From: Tetracentron sinense
Taxonomy: Eukaryota > Streptophyta > Magnoliopsida > Trochodendrales > Trochodendraceae
Assembly (NCBI GenBank): GCA_015143295.1
Contig: CM026554.1
Location: forward strand, 34,609,531-34,673,530
Direction of reading: 5' to 3'
DNA: 64,000 bases
The position numbers were made by a program, and so were the translations under genes. Shown here in pieces: positions 1 through 12,374 of this stretch. Numbering within the stretch: the stretch's first letter is position 1; each line of letters starts with the position of its first letter. The notes below the pieces were generated by a model. The model did no database searches, was not told the origin of the DNA, and was given only the letters and a program-made list of their open reading frames with translations.

Positions 1-67
1 AAACAAATCAAGCTGCTTACTATATGGCTTCATTTAGACCACCAGATTATGAATACCAATTAGTAAT

Positions 68-242
68 TGTTGAGATCCATTATTATTATGGGTGTAGATA
101 TAGCGTATTTGATCATTAAGTCATTAAGGGCATGGGCATTATAATCTTCTTTTTACAAGTAGTATAATTAATAAGAAAGGAGAAATCAGCCTCTAATTTT
201 CTCCTCTTCTTCATTTTTTCATCTAGAGTTTATCTTTCTAAT
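68..242 (+). repeat. 5' LTR of copia A1
   Basis: A 175-bp LTR starting TGTTGAGATCCATTATTATT and followed directly by the primer-binding site. It matches 4538-4713 along its whole length and, less well, the LTR at 57330-57538. Confidence 0.88.
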
Positions 243-1704
243 TGGTATTAGAGCAGGAAGACAAAGCTTGGAATGTTTTTTAATGGAGTGTCGATGAATG
301 TGCATGTGAATATAGTTGGTTAGATTCAAGGGTTTTTGGATTTTTTGGAGAATGTTTAGATGGTTTTTTCTCATCCGAGATGTTTCCCGGGAAAACAAAA
401 TCAAAATTCGAAAATCTGATTGATGCAATCTTTTCAGGCTATGTTTCTAGGGGAAAATTGCTATTGTTTGATCAGTTTGAATATTTTCGAATTTCCGATA
501 CTCGTTTGGGCAAATTCCGTCAAGTTGACGTCGGGGTGATGTTTTTTCACCCCATTTAGGGCTGTTTTTGGTGATTATTTGGATTCTAAATCTCATAAAT
601 TTAAAATTCACTAAACTTGTGGAGATTCATAAATTTTTTAAGGAATATTATCACTAATGTCGACTAAGGCAAGTATCTAGGAATCCAAGTTCAACGCCTA
701 TCACAAGCAACTATGGTGATAATCCTAGTGTGCAAATCATAACTATAAAGTGGGATGACACAAATTATTTGGAATGATCCCAATCCGTGGAGATGTATAT
801 TAGCGGAAGAGGAAAGCTTGGTTACTTGAATGGCAAGGTGAAGAAACTTTATGGAAGATGTGTAGTATGAGAAACAAGAAACCTTATGGTAGTGTCATAG
901 TTACTCAATTCCATGCAATCACATATTAGTAGAGGTTTTTGTTCCTTAGGGTAGGGAAAAAGGTTTGGGATAAAGTTACCAGAACTTATTCTCAACGTTA
1001 GAATGTTGTCAGAGTATATCACTTGAGGTATGAAATTGCTACTCTTTGATAGGGGAGAAAGAGCTTAGCTACTCATTACTCCGCTCTCCAGGGACTTTGG
1101 GAAGAGTTGGATCATTATCAGGTCATACAGTGGGACAATGATAAAGACAGAAATAGACATCGACAATAGGTAGAGATACCAGGATATTTGACTTCCTACT
1201 GGATTGAACTTTGAATTTGAGTTAACCAAGGTTTAATTTTGGGAAGAGATGAGCTTTTTACTTTGGACCAAGTCTACTATATGGTATAAAGTGAGGAAAG
1301 TTGTAAGAAGGCTATACAACCTACTCCGACCAGTGTTCATTCCGCTCTTGCTGCATCCTTTAGTGCTAAAATGAGCAAAAAGAACCCAACAAGAAGAATA
1401 AACCTTTTGAACACTGGTCGGTATACACAAGATACTTGTTGGGATCTATATGGTATACCGACATGATATAACTCTTCTAGACATTAGGCAATGTACCTAC
1501 TTGCACTACATCGACTATGACTCCTTCCTTAGATACCTCTTCATCAACTGCTCTCAAGAAGTGCCTTATGAGCCTCTAACACCTTTTTTACAACCTAAAC
1601 CAGTTGGAAGGTCCTTCTGCCTCCATATCCTTTGTACAATCAGGTACTTATGCATCTGCTAATTTTGTCAGTCATTCCTCGTCAAGTCTAGCCTGAATTA
1701 TATG

Positions 1705-2222
1705 TTGTTTTATTATGACTTTTTTTGGCGGACTTTTTTGGGTTTTGGTAATGTTTTTAAATAGTAGAATTTATGAAATTTTAATATTTGAGAAATACCT
1801 CACCATTTGAATGTTGATATTTTGACTTAATCCCTAAAAGATGCTAAAAAGAGGATTTTCTTCTTGAATTATAAAGTTGACTTTTTATCCTTTGAGAATT
1901 TGAATCTAGGATAATTTTATTGAATTCAAATGTGGGGATAACTTTATTTACATATAAATATCTTAAGTAAGTGAAAGTAAAATTAATTTAAAACTATTTA
2001 TTTAAATAATATTTTATATAAATAAGTTGTTCATGTCGGGTATGTGTTGTAAATCCTACTGTAAATATGAGAGAAAACAATTTAACTGAAAAATTTCCTG
2101 TATCGGGCTCATATTGGTCTAATATGGGCCGATATGGGAGTTTTTTTTTCCAGCGTACCATTGTACCGGGTAGCTCCAATAGGATACGTATCGGCCGATA
2201 TGTACCAAAATTTTAAACCATG
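1705..2222 (+). mobile_element. hAT-like non-autonomous element, 3' half
   Basis: About 520 bp that aligns along its length with the right half of the complete copy at 30772-31777, including the shared CATATAAATATCTT stretch, the TATCGG/CCGATA-rich right end and the terminal TTTTAAACCATG. The left half is absent. It interrupts copia A1 between its protease and RT parts. No coding capacity is visible. The left boundary is approximate. Confidence 0.75.
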
Positions 2223-2264
2223 CCTCCATCGGGGTTCAAGCTTTCCAACAATGAGGAAAACATT

Positions 2265-4713
2265 TCCAGATTAAAGAAGTCAATCTGTGGTTTGAAACAT
2301 TCGCCCAAGGCTTAGTTCGAGAGGTTCAGTCAGGCTATGATGAGAATGTGTTATTCACCGAGTCATCTATATCACTCTCTTTGTAAGATGCCATGGGGAG
2401 CTAATTACAACTCTAATTGTTTATGATGATGACATTTTGGTCACAAGAAATGATTTGTTAGAGGTCGAAAAGTTGTAAAAATTCTAGCCCAGGAGGTTTA
2501 AATTAAGGAACTAGGAAGTCTCAAGTATTTTCTAGGTATAGAGGTGACTCGCTCCAAGAAGGACATCTTTAAATCACATAGGAAGTATATCTTAGACTTA
2601 CTTAAGGATATTGGGAAAGTAGGTGGTCGACCTACTGATACTCCGATTGAGCCAAATCATAATTGAGCTTTAGTGATGAAAAATTACTTATAGATAAAGA
2701 GATGTATCAAAGATTAGTTGGTCCCCTTATTTATTTCTCACCAGGCCAAATATTGCATATGTTGTTAGTGTGATGAGTCAGTTCATGCATGAACCTTAGA
2801 CCCCTCATTATGAAATTGTGGATAGAATATTGCGGCATTTGAAAACCACTCCAGACAAAGGTATACTATTTGCTAATCATGGACATCTCCGTTTATAAGC
2901 TTACACTAATGTTGTCTAAGTTGAAAATGTTGATGATAGAAGGTGCACTATGGGTGTTGATGTACTGTACCTTCTTAGAGGTAATGTTATAACTTGGAAG
3001 AGTATAGAGTGAGGTGGCAGAGTCTAGTGTAGAAGTCGAGTATAGGGCAATGCCCTATGGGGTGACTGAATTATTGTGGTTAAAAATATTATTACGTGAT
3101 TTGGGGATTAAGATAAATAATTCCATGAAATTGTTTTGTAACAAGGCAACTATTAATATTGCTCAGAATCTGATTTAGCATGATTGTACTAAACACAGAG
3201 ATCGACATACACTTCATCAGAGAGCATACCATTTCTCATAATTGTGTTTACTATTTGTTACATCTAAAAACGAACTTGCTGATATTCTTACAAAAGGTGT
3301 TGTTAAGAAAACCTCAACATTGATTCTTAGAAAGCTGGGCATGATTAATATTCAGCTTTGATCTTTCTCTCATATTCTTTTTTTCCTCTTTTCATCTAGG
3401 GTTTCCCTTTCTATTGTTTGCAAATTGAAGAATTTGATTTATGGTCTAAAATAGTCACTCTAGGCTTGGTTCAAGAGGTAAAATAAGGCTTTGATGAGGA
3501 TGGGTTACTCACGGAGTCATGCAGACCACTCTCTTCGTGAGACGTCGTGGGCAGCTAATTACTACTCTAATTATCTATGTTGATGACATTGAGGTGATAT
3601 GCAATAATTTGCTAGAGATTGGAAAGTTCAAAAAATACCTAACACAAGAGTTTGAAATGAAAGCCTAGGAAGTCTCAAGTATTTTCCGGGTATAGAAGTG
3701 GCTCACTCCAAGGACATCTGTATATCACAGAGGGGGTATACCTTACACTTACTCAAAGATACTAGGAAGTTGGGTGCTCAACAAGCAAAAACTCCGATTG
3801 AGCCAAATCATAAGTTGAGATTTAGTGATGGAAAATTACTTGAAGATAAGGAGATATACCAGAGACTAGTTGGTCGTCTTATTTATTTCTCTCACCAAGT
3901 CAATAATTGCATTTGCTGTTAATATGGTGAGTCAATTATTACATGAACCTCGAGTTCCTCATTATGAAGTTATTAATGTAATATCGTGTTATTTGAAGAC
4001 TACTCCTAGAAAAGGTATACTATTTGTTAATCATGGACATCTACGTCTTCAAGTTTACACTGATGTTGACTATGTTGTAAATATTGATGATAGAAGGTCC
4101 ACTATAGGGTACTTCACTTTTCTTGGAGGAAATCTCATCACTTGGAGGAATACGAAGCAAAGTGTGCTGGCTAAGTCTAGTACAATGCAAAGGCTGAGTA
4201 CAGAGCAATGGCCCATGGTGTGACTGAATTACTATAGTTGAAAATATTACTACGTGATTTGGGAATTAAAATAAATGGTCCAATGAAGTTGTTTTGTGAC
4301 AACAAGGCGGCCATTAACATTGCTCAGAATCCGGTTCAACATCATTGTACTAAACACATAGAGATTGACATGTACTCATCAGAGAGCATACTATTTCTTA
4401 GAATTTGTGTTTAATGTTTGTTTACATCCGAATACCAACTTGTCAATATTATCACTAAAGGTGTTGCTAAGACAACCTCGACGTCAATTCTTAGCAAGTT
4501 GAGCATAATAGAATTATATGCATAACTTGAGGGAGAGTGTTGAGATACATTATTATTATGGGTGTAGATACACCGTATCATATCATTAAGTCATAAAAGA
4601 CATTATTGTAATCTTCTTTTTATAAGTAGTATACATAATAAGAAAGGAGAAATCAGCCCCTAATCTTTTATCTACTTTTCTTCTTCTTTTCATCTAGGGT
4701 TTCTCTTTCTACT
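2265..4713 (+). repeat. Duplicated RT/RNase H block in A1
   Basis: The stretch from the RT middle to the RNase H end occurs twice in tandem, at about 2265-3418 and 3420-4713. The first unit ends in about 50 bp of LTR-end sequence (near 3370-3418), with the purine tract and LTR start gone. This suggests unequal recombination between sister copies, or two same-family insertions later fused. Confidence 0.7.
4538..4713 (+). repeat. 3' LTR of copia A1
   Basis: A 176-bp LTR preceded by the purine tract GAGGGAGAG and starting TGTTGAGATACATT. It is the partner of 68-242. Confidence 0.88.
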
Positions 4714-5040
4714 TAATCTGACATGATATCTAATGATCTGAGTTGTATTGTTCATGAGGATATGACTACTTATCTTTGTCACTTTTAAGATATTTTTTAA
4801 AACCTAGAAGTGTTTATCATGAACATCATCATAAAGAGAAGAGGAGTCAGCTCCAGATAAAAAAAATCAGTAGCAAAAACCCTTCAAACAATAATTTGCA
4901 TAGAGTAGGGCTGCAGTTCCTTTCTTCTTTATTTAAATAAATTCAAAGAAGAAGCTCCTATTCTTTGTAGAATGATTAGGATTATATGCCTATTTGTTAT
5001 TTGGATCATGATAGTAGTATTAAGAACATAATACATGTAG

Positions 5041-5086
<46 letters not shown>

Positions 5087-5292
5087 ATCGCCCTATTACC
5101 CAACACGCACATGCAAGAAACCAAGGGAAATTAAACATTTGCCAGTTAAAATAAAATACCGTAAGATATTAACATGTCAAAAATTTGGAGGTTGATTCAT
5201 GAAATGAACTGAATGATGGAAATCCTGAGAGATAAAAATAAAGTGGAAAATGAGAATAAAAATTAAAGATTAAGGAAAATAGTTACTTATAC
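4714..5292. other. Intron stretch with microsatellite
   Basis: Intron between copia A1 and the C-linker exon. No exon or recognisable element is seen. A compound TA then GA microsatellite lies at about 5041-5086. Apparent ORFs across it encode only Tyr-Ile or Arg-Glu runs and are not genes. Confidence 0.7.
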
Positions 5293-5370
5293 CTTCTTAG
5301 TTCTATGGGCAAGCGCCGATGGCTCATCCACTGCTCAACGTCACGACGCCTTAGTTGCATTTCTAATCGC
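5293..5370 (-). CDS. CNGC-like channel exon: C-linker
   Basis: A 78-bp exon with acceptor TTCTCTTCAG|G and donor AG|GTATAAGT. It completes the split codon of the preceding exon and encodes RLEMQLRRRDVEQWMSHRR followed by LPIELR. RRRDVEQWM.HR.LP is the hallmark of the plant CNGC C-linker just after S6. It is too short to appear as a stand-alone ORF and was found by motif and splice-site reading. Incoming and outgoing phases are both 2, which is consistent with family gene structure. The next coding exon, leading into the cyclic-nucleotide-binding fold, must lie left of position 1, because 1-5292 is filled by copia A1 and plain intron. Confidence 0.94.
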
Positions 5371-6130
5371 CTGAAGAGAAAAATGAGTGAAGTCCATAGT
5401 AAATAGTTCTCTGCTTTAGAAATGGGAAAGCATTCAATTAAAAAAATTTAAACTTCCCATGCTATGTTTAAGACATAAAAGTTACTGTTATATGATATTT
5501 TAAGAAAATGAATAATAGGATACACAAGAGCAAACTTTGATAACTATAAATTTTATGTGGTCCACGTGACAAAGGAATAATTAAGGGTTTCTAAACATCA
5601 ATGGAACCAGATGAAATTTTAATTTCCAAATAAAATGTTGTACAACTATCAGAAACAACAGGCCTTGATTTTAGGACTAGTATCCCATGCTACTTAGATA
5701 CAAAGACAAAGTGTTTGGTACAATGCAAGATCTACACATGTGAGAGAGTATGGATTTAAGAACTAAGGAAGTAAATGATGGTGCCATACACATAAGTTTG
5801 TTATATATATATGTGTGTGTGTGTGTGTCTGGTAAATGCCAAGCATGGTTTCAAAAATCAATATGTATGAGATCAACACATTTTATAAAAGCTTAGTTTT
5901 GATAATGAATGAGAATAAAAGGTCTCTTTATTTTGATAGAACGAGGAGGTGTTGACATCCTCGAATGAGATCAAGAGGTGTAATCTCCCTCTAATGAGGT
6001 TAAGATGTGTCGATCTCCCTCCAGTGAGACCAAAAAATCAGATGTCCCTTGGATGAGATCTACACTGAAGAATTTTCATATTTATTGTGTCAAGATTGTT
6101 GAAGAATTTTCATATTTATTGTGTCAAGAT
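5371..6130. other. Intron flank with degenerate tandem repeats
   Basis: The original intron sequence left of element E. It holds a TA/TG microsatellite at about 5801-5829 and about three and a half degenerate 30-bp units at about 5953-6062 built on ATGAG...ATCTCCCTC. Exact 34-bp units then lead into E's LTR. A CATGGTTTCAAA motif near 5846 resembles the end of the hAT-like family but no body follows. No gene is seen. Confidence 0.6.
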
Positions 6131-6134
6131 TGTT
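6067..6134 (+). repeat. 34-bp tandem repeat at the LTR edge of E
   Basis: Two identical 34-bp units (6067-6100 and 6101-6134) run into a third start at 6135. Each unit carries the first bases of E's LTR (GAAGAATTTTCATATTTATT) plus a GTGTCAAGATTGTT linker. The start of the LTR is therefore present about three times, which blurs the exact insertion boundary. Confidence 0.8.
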
Positions 6135-6473
6135 GAAGAAATTTCATATTTATTGTGGGCCCAACATCTACTCTATGTGACCCACTCTTGGTGTTAATCT
6201 AGATCCACTTGAGTGGGATGTCTAGGGTTTATTTTATATCCTTTGTTTCTTGCTTATTGGTTTGATATCTATCTTCTATTGTTGATGTAATTGATCAGGG
6301 GCAGATCTGTCATTTAATGTTTTAATGACTTTACCATATAAAGAGGGAGGAGCCGTCCCTAGCTTGTTGGAGATTTCTCCTGTTCTTCTCCTTCCAAAAT
6401 TCTTCCTTCTTCTCTCTCTTCTTTGTACTTTTCTCCTTTTATTTGTATTAGAAATCTGTTTTTTATGTTGTCA
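6131..6473 (+). repeat. 5' LTR of copia E
   Basis: A 343-bp LTR starting TGTTGAAGAAATTTCAT and ending TTATGTTGTCA. It carries a TATAAAG box near 6337 and CT-rich leader sequence. It matches 37581-37921. Confidence 0.85.
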
Positions 6474-6764
6474 CATGGTTTTAGAACTTAAACTATACAA
6501 CATAAAGATCATTTTTTATTTTATTTTTATTTCCTGATTTTGTATTTTGTATCAAGATCGAAGGACAATCTAGCTGGTGGTGGGATTTTTTCAAAGGATC
6601 GGTGTTGATTTTCTAGTTGTCCTTACTCCTTACCTTGTTGGTAAGGATGGTTGGTATTCCGTAGGGTTGATGACCTTAATGCAGATAATGCCAAGTACAG
6701 ATAGTGGATGTGTAGATCATGGTTGCGGAACAGTATAGAGCCTGAAGTTAGTTCAAATGTTATG

Positions 6765-7003
6765 CGTCGTAATGGGCCATCTAAATACGTCCATCACAAC
6801 TTTATTATCTAGTTACTTTATTATATTTTAGTGTCTATTGTTTTTTATGTAATTAAGGGCATTTATGTCCTTTCATTTGTTAGTAATATAAAAGAACTAA
6901 AGGGATGAAGAATTAATTTTCCATACCCTATTTCCGTTCCTTCTTCCTCTTCTCCTCTTTCTCTCTTCCACAAACCTTAGTTTATTATTCCTAATTTTCT
7001 ACG
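6765..7003 (+). repeat. 5' LTR of copia F1
   Basis: A 239-bp LTR of the GTCGTAATGGGCCATCTAAA type, ending just before TGGTATCAGAGC. Confidence 0.87.
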
Positions 7004-7430
7004 TGGTATCAGAGCAAGAAATCAAGGCCTGCATTTTTCCTTTTTCTTTTTTTAATGGCATGGATAGTGCTGTATGAACGGTGCCACATGAATAGTGCTG
7101 TGTGAATATGGTATGGTTTAATATTTCTAGAGTTCGGGTTGATTTTATTATGAGTTTTTGGGGTATCTAAGTTGATGTTTCATGCTCTCGAATGATTTTA
7201 TTAAGAAAAAAAAATAGATTTACATCATTCGAGTTTAAAAGATTTTTGGGGTAGTTGATGCATATCTAGATCTACTACGAATCATTAGATCTAGAGTTAT
7301 AAATGTGTGGAGTTATTGGTTTTAACAAAGCAATAGTTGTTTGATGTTTGTTTGGTGAAAGAGTGTGATTCTGGAAACCTTAAAGTTGTTTTGTAAGCTG
7401 TTTTGTGATAAAACAACCATATTTAACCTC

Positions 7431-8585
7431 ACTGTGAAATCAGCCTACCACATGTTGAAATTGAACCAGGAAGCCTCCACTAATTCGGGCCCCTCCTGGC
7501 CTTCAGTTAGTAATATGGTTTGGAGGTGCTTATGGAAGATCCCACTCCCTCCCAAATTACTTCTCCTGGTTTGGCGAGCTTGTTTGACCTCTTTGGCAGT
7601 AGCAGTTAATCTTCGAAAGAAATGTGTTCAAGTGGACTCCTTTTGTCCTCTTTGCAATTCAGAGGACGAAACTGAAACTCATCTTTTCCTACAGTGCTCG
7701 AGCTGTATGGTTGGGCCTATCTTTCCACTGGCGAGGGAAAGAAGGGATCATGGGTCACTTTGCCTAGTGGTGGTCTTTTTGGTCTCAACATGAATCGTTC
7801 AGCTCAGATAATTTTCAAATGGGGGTTAGCATTGTTACTTCTTTATGGGCAATCTGGATTACCTGAAACGAGAAAGTGTTCTCTAATAGACTGGTTTCTC
7901 CTAGGAGTTCAGTCGACTGGGCTCGAAGTTGGCAGACGGGATAAATTCTCAGGTAGACCCTATCCGCTCCCCAAGTGTCCAGACAATAGCCCAATTGAAT
8001 CTTGGTCCCTCCCTTAGGTGGCGCCCCCCGAATCAGGGTGTCATTAAAATCAACAGAGCTTATTGTGAGAGGGATGTTGTAGCGGGTATTGGTGTAGTGG
8101 CTTGGGATCACGATGCAGTGGTGTTGGCCCGGCTATCTCAAGTTATTCACGCTAGCTTTGCTCTAATGGCTGAAGCTTGGGCCATGAAGGTATCTTTGGA
8201 AATGGCAGGCTCGAGAGGGTGGTCCCTCAGTATTATTGAGAGCGATTCATTGGTGTTGGTCACTGCTATTAATAGGGGTTCCTCTGATTTAGTGCACGAG
8301 GTTTGTCCGATCGTCGAGGATATCTCCTTGCTTTTACACCTACTCCCTTCGATGAGAATAGTGTTCATTCGCCGTCTAGCGAATATGGCAACTCATAGTC
8401 AGGCTCGGGTTGCAGTTTCTCGTCTTCGATTAGAGAGGGCTCTCTGAATGGGTTTTCCTTTTAATCTGGGTATTAGGTGTATTATCCGGAAGTCAGTCCC
8501 ATTGTGTGTTTAATATTCTGTTTTGCTCTCCTTTTCTTCTTGCTTGTTTTTGCAATGAAAGTTTCATTTACAAAAAAAAAAAAAA
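7431..8585 (+). mobile_element. 5'-truncated L1-type LINE with RNase H
   Basis: The 3' end of a plant L1-type LINE inserted in the leader of F1. In order it carries the RT zinc-binding domain (about 7440-7700, with CPLC then H and C in the spacing C-X2-C-X8-H-X4-C), a linker with two in-frame stops (about 7794-7928), and an RNase H domain in the same frame (7929-8447). The RNase H shows EAWAMK and ESDSL with their acidic residues. The first catalytic Asp expected near KIN is not seen. It ends in a 16-bp poly(A) run and a 6-bp target duplication AACCTC (7425-7430 and 8586-8591). Most of ORF2 and all of ORF1 are missing, so it was dead on arrival. Confidence 0.87.
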
Positions 8586-11500
8586 AACCTCTGTAAGAGG
8601 CGTTGGCTGTGTATATTGTTGCTGTTTTTGTGTTGAAAAAATTGTTATTGACCTAATTAGTCTTTTTTATGGAAGAGATGTTTCCTTTTGAAGTAATAGA
8701 ATTTTTTGGGTGAATTTTTTGAAGCGTTGGTGTGAGATTGTATGAAATTGAAAACCTTGGTGGAAGGTTGTGAAGTGTGTAAGTTGCTGATTTGTATAAA
8801 TCAGAATTGCTTCATACCTCTAGTTGAGGCGATGTTGGTGTTTGAGAGATCCGGCTTGTTTACTTTGATTTTTTAATCCCTAAGTAAGACGTATGTTTGA
8901 GATTGGTGATATGGAGGAACATCCAAGCATCTAGAACAGTACACATAGTGTCTCCTTCGCTGGTATTGCCTCTTTTGGGGAATCCTTTGTTATGCTACCT
9001 CATTTTGAAAAGTCCTCTAAGGACACCCTTCTAGTATCCAAAGAGGACTTGAGCGCTTCAGTTTGTTACTTTCATAGATGCAGTTATCTTCTAGATTCCC
9101 CACTTTTGTTGCTCAGACGGAAACTCATGCATCTGCCCATCAGGTATCTTCATTAACCTTACATAGGATTCCTTGGATCATCGATTCAGGAGCCTCAGAT
9201 CATATGAATGATACATCCACACTTTTCTCGTCTTAAAACTCTTGCTCTAGTCCTTTGAGAGTGAAAAATAGCTAATGGTTCCTTTGCATTTGTGTCTGGG
9301 AAAAGAAGCATCCATGTCACCCCTACTCTCTCATTGTCATCTTTATTACATGTTCTGGGGGTTTCAATTAACTTCCTTTCTATTAGTAGTTTAACTAAGC
9401 ATTTGTGTCGTAGTGTAACATTTTTTTCATCTCATTGTGTATTTGAGGAATTCGTGACACAACGACAGATTGGGAGTGGACGTAAAATGGATGGACTTTA
9501 CATCTTGGATCAGGCTCCTGCTCCTATCTCTAGTGCTTTTTAGTCCCGTAGTACTGTTAATAAAGACCACATTTTTCTTGGCATTGTCAGTTGGGTCACT
9601 TGTCATTTCAGTCCTTAAAACTTTTGTTTCCTCATTTGTTTGAGTTTGCCAATTTACAAAGTTTGCAGTGCGAAACTTGTGAATTGACAAAACATAGTCG
9701 TATTTAATTTTCCCTCAGTACTAAAAAGTTCATTTCTGTTTGAAATTGTCCATTCAGAAATCAAGTTGACAAGAATGTTGAGATATTTTGCTCTGATTAT
9801 GGTCACGAATACTTTGAAGGATCACTCAGAGCTTACTTTGCTGAACAGGGAGTTATTCATTAAAACAGTTGTGTATACACGTCACAACAGAATGGAGTTG
9901 CGGAACGAAAGAACCGCCATTTGCTTGAGATTGTTTGAAGTTTGTTATTACAGATGAAAGTTGAAAAAAATTTTAGGTCTGAGGCAGTGCTTATAACATC
10001 GTATTTGATTAATTGGATTCCTTCCTGGGTTTTGGATTTCAAGTCTCCACATCAGTTATTGCGTCTTGAGTCCTTTTAGTCTTCCACTTTGTGTCCTTGG
10101 TTGTACTTGTTTTTTTCATATCTTTGGTCCAAACTGTTCTAAGTTGGATCCTAAGTCCACCAAATTTCTCTTCTTAGGTTATTCCTCTACACAGAAGAAG
10201 TATAAGGTGTTTGATCCTCCGACAAGTAGGAGGTTTATCCCTTAGGAAGTTTCTTTCTTTAAGTCGGTTCCTCTTTAGGGAGAGAGTGTTAATGAAGAGA
10301 TACCGGGTTATAGAGTTTTATAAAACATTCTAGGGGGAAGAAAATGCAAGTGAAAGATCCCCTTCCAGTACACTTCCCAGTTCCTATTATGGGAGAACTC
10401 CTTTAGTGTTATTGTTGTCCTCTTTTGATGACAGTAGAGAGAAGGAAAAGGAGTTGAAGACATACTCAAGACAATCCAAGGTGGAGCCTCGATCAACTGG
10501 ACAACACTCTCAGCCTACCTCTATGGACCCAAATCCATCTACTTCTCCAGTTGCTCTCAGTCCAAGTAATTCTTTATCTTTACCTAAATCCATCTATATC
10601 TCATTTTATCTCTAACTTCATTTTTTATGAATCTTGTTCTCCATCTATTTGTGGTTTTGTTTCATTTTTGTTTTCAATATCTATTCCATCTAGAGTCATA
10701 GATGCATTGCAGCACCCAAAGTGAAAGGAAGCAATATAGAAGGAAATAAAGGCACTCGCAAAAAAAATACATGGGAACTTGTTGATGCTCTTAAGGACAA
10801 GAAGCTAGTTGGATGCAAGTGAGTTTATACTGTAAAATATAAGGCTGATGGTACTGATGACAGATACAAAGCAAGGTTGGTCGCTAAGGGATTCACACAA
10901 ACCTATGAGATCGATTCTCACGAAACATTTGCTCTTGTAGCCAAAATGAATACAATAAGAATTCTTCTTTTAGTAGTAGTAAATCATTCATGACCTCTTT
11001 CAGCTGGATGTGAATTCTTCATAAACATCTCCAAGAAGAAGTTTACATGGCTTTACCACCTGGGTTTAATGTTCAAAATCTGAAGGGTAAAGTTTGTTGT
11101 CTGAAGAAAGTAATTTATGGTGTTAAACAGTCCCCTAGGGCTTGGTTTGAAAGGTTTATTGGAGCCGTGAAGAAGTTTGAGTATACACAATGTCACTCAG
11201 ATCATACATTGTTTGTGAGGTATTTGAGAAACACAACTATTGCACTTCTAGTGTACTGGAGATATCCCAGGGGAGATACAAAATTTTAATGATCTTCTCG
11301 CCAAGGAGTTTAAGATTAAAGGTTTCGGTTTACTCGGGTATTTCCTTGGGATTAAAGTTGCCCACTAAAGAAAGGGCATCTTCATATCTCAGATAAAATA
11401 TATCCTTGATCTGTTGGAAGACATTGGAAAGCTTGACTCGAAACCTGTGGTAACTCCTATGGAAGTTAATGTTAAGCTTGACTATGAGAGTGGCGAGTTG

Positions 11501-11893
11501 CTTGAAGATGTTGGTATGTTTGAGAGACTTGCTTTTGCAGTGAGTGTAATCAGTTAGTTCATGCACAGTCCTAGGACTGTACACCTTGAGGATGCAGAAC
11601 GAATTTTGAGATACTTAAAGTCTTCACCAGGTCGAGGGTTATTATTTAGACAGAATGTGCACTTGAAGGTAGAAGCGTACACAGATGCTGATTGGGCCGG
11701 GTCAGTCACAGATCGTCGATCTACGTTAGGCTATTGCACCATGGTTGATGGAAATTTGGTTATCTGGAGAAGTAAGAAGTAGTCTATGGTTGCACGGTCT
11801 TGCGTCGAAGCAGAGTTTAGAGCCGTGGCTCATGGAGCTTGCGAGTTAATGTGGATCAAGACCTTGATGACTGAACTGGGTTTCTCAAACTCA

Positions 11894-12332
11894 TCGGCGA
11901 TGACACTCTATTGTGATAATAAAGCTGTTATTAGCATTGCACATAACCCAATGCAACATGACATGACCAAACATAATGAGGTTGAGAGACATTTCATAAG
12001 AGAAGATAACTTCGAAGATAATTAGTCTTGTCTTTGTAAGATTAGAAGATCAGTTAACATATGTTCTTACGAAGGAGATTGCTTCATCGCGTCATTATGG
12101 GCTTATTGGCCTATCGGAGATGACACTCTATTGTGATAATAGAGCTGCTATTAGCATTGCACATAACCCAGTGCAACATGACATGACCAAACATATTGAG
12201 GTTGAGAGACATTTCATAAGAGAGAAGATAGCTTTGAAGATAATTAGTCTTGCCTTTGTAAGAATAGAAGATCAGTTAGCATATGTTCTTATGAAGGAGA
12301 TTGCTTCATTGCGTCATTGTGGGCTTATTGGC
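11894..12332 (+). repeat. 220-bp tandem duplication at RNase H end of F1
   Basis: Two near-identical units (11894-12113 and 12114-12332), both starting ATCGG.GATGACACTC, repeat the C-terminal RNase H part. F2 has only one copy, so the duplication is private to F1. Confidence 0.85.
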
Positions 12333-12374
12333 AAGCTTGGCATGCTAGTCATTTATGCCTTGCTTGAGGGGGAG

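Larger units (their letters stand above)
68..4713 (+). mobile_element. Copia element A1 (fossil, internally rearranged)
   Basis: A Ty1/copia element in the intron left of the C-linker exon, antisense to the gene. Parts are: 5' LTR 68-242; primer-binding site at 243-254 (TGGTATTAGAGC, initiator-Met tRNA type); gag remnants about 720-1450; a protease trace near 1690; an inserted hAT-like fragment at about 1705-2222; RT and RNase H at about 2265-3345; a stub of LTR end sequence at about 3370-3418; a second RT and RNase H set at about 3420-4520; a purine tract; and 3' LTR 4538-4713. Possible target duplication GTAAT/TTAAT (4 of 5). The two LTRs differ at roughly one site in eight by eye, so it is old. 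It is heavily broken, with well over ten breaks. It is the same family as A2 at 57330. Confidence 0.88.

Noticed and set aside
243-254. tRNA genes suggested by TGGTATYAGAGC motifs
   Set aside because: These are 12-bp retrotransposon primer-binding sites complementary to initiator-Met tRNA. No cloverleaf surrounds them.
4986-5195. ORFs rich in Arg-Glu and Tyr-Ile on both strands
   Set aside because: They are translations of a TA/GA microsatellite.
7929-8447. Stand-alone RNase H-like gene (172 codons)
   Set aside because: It is in the same frame as an upstream RT zinc-binding domain and is followed by poly(A) and a target duplication, so it is the tail of a LINE.
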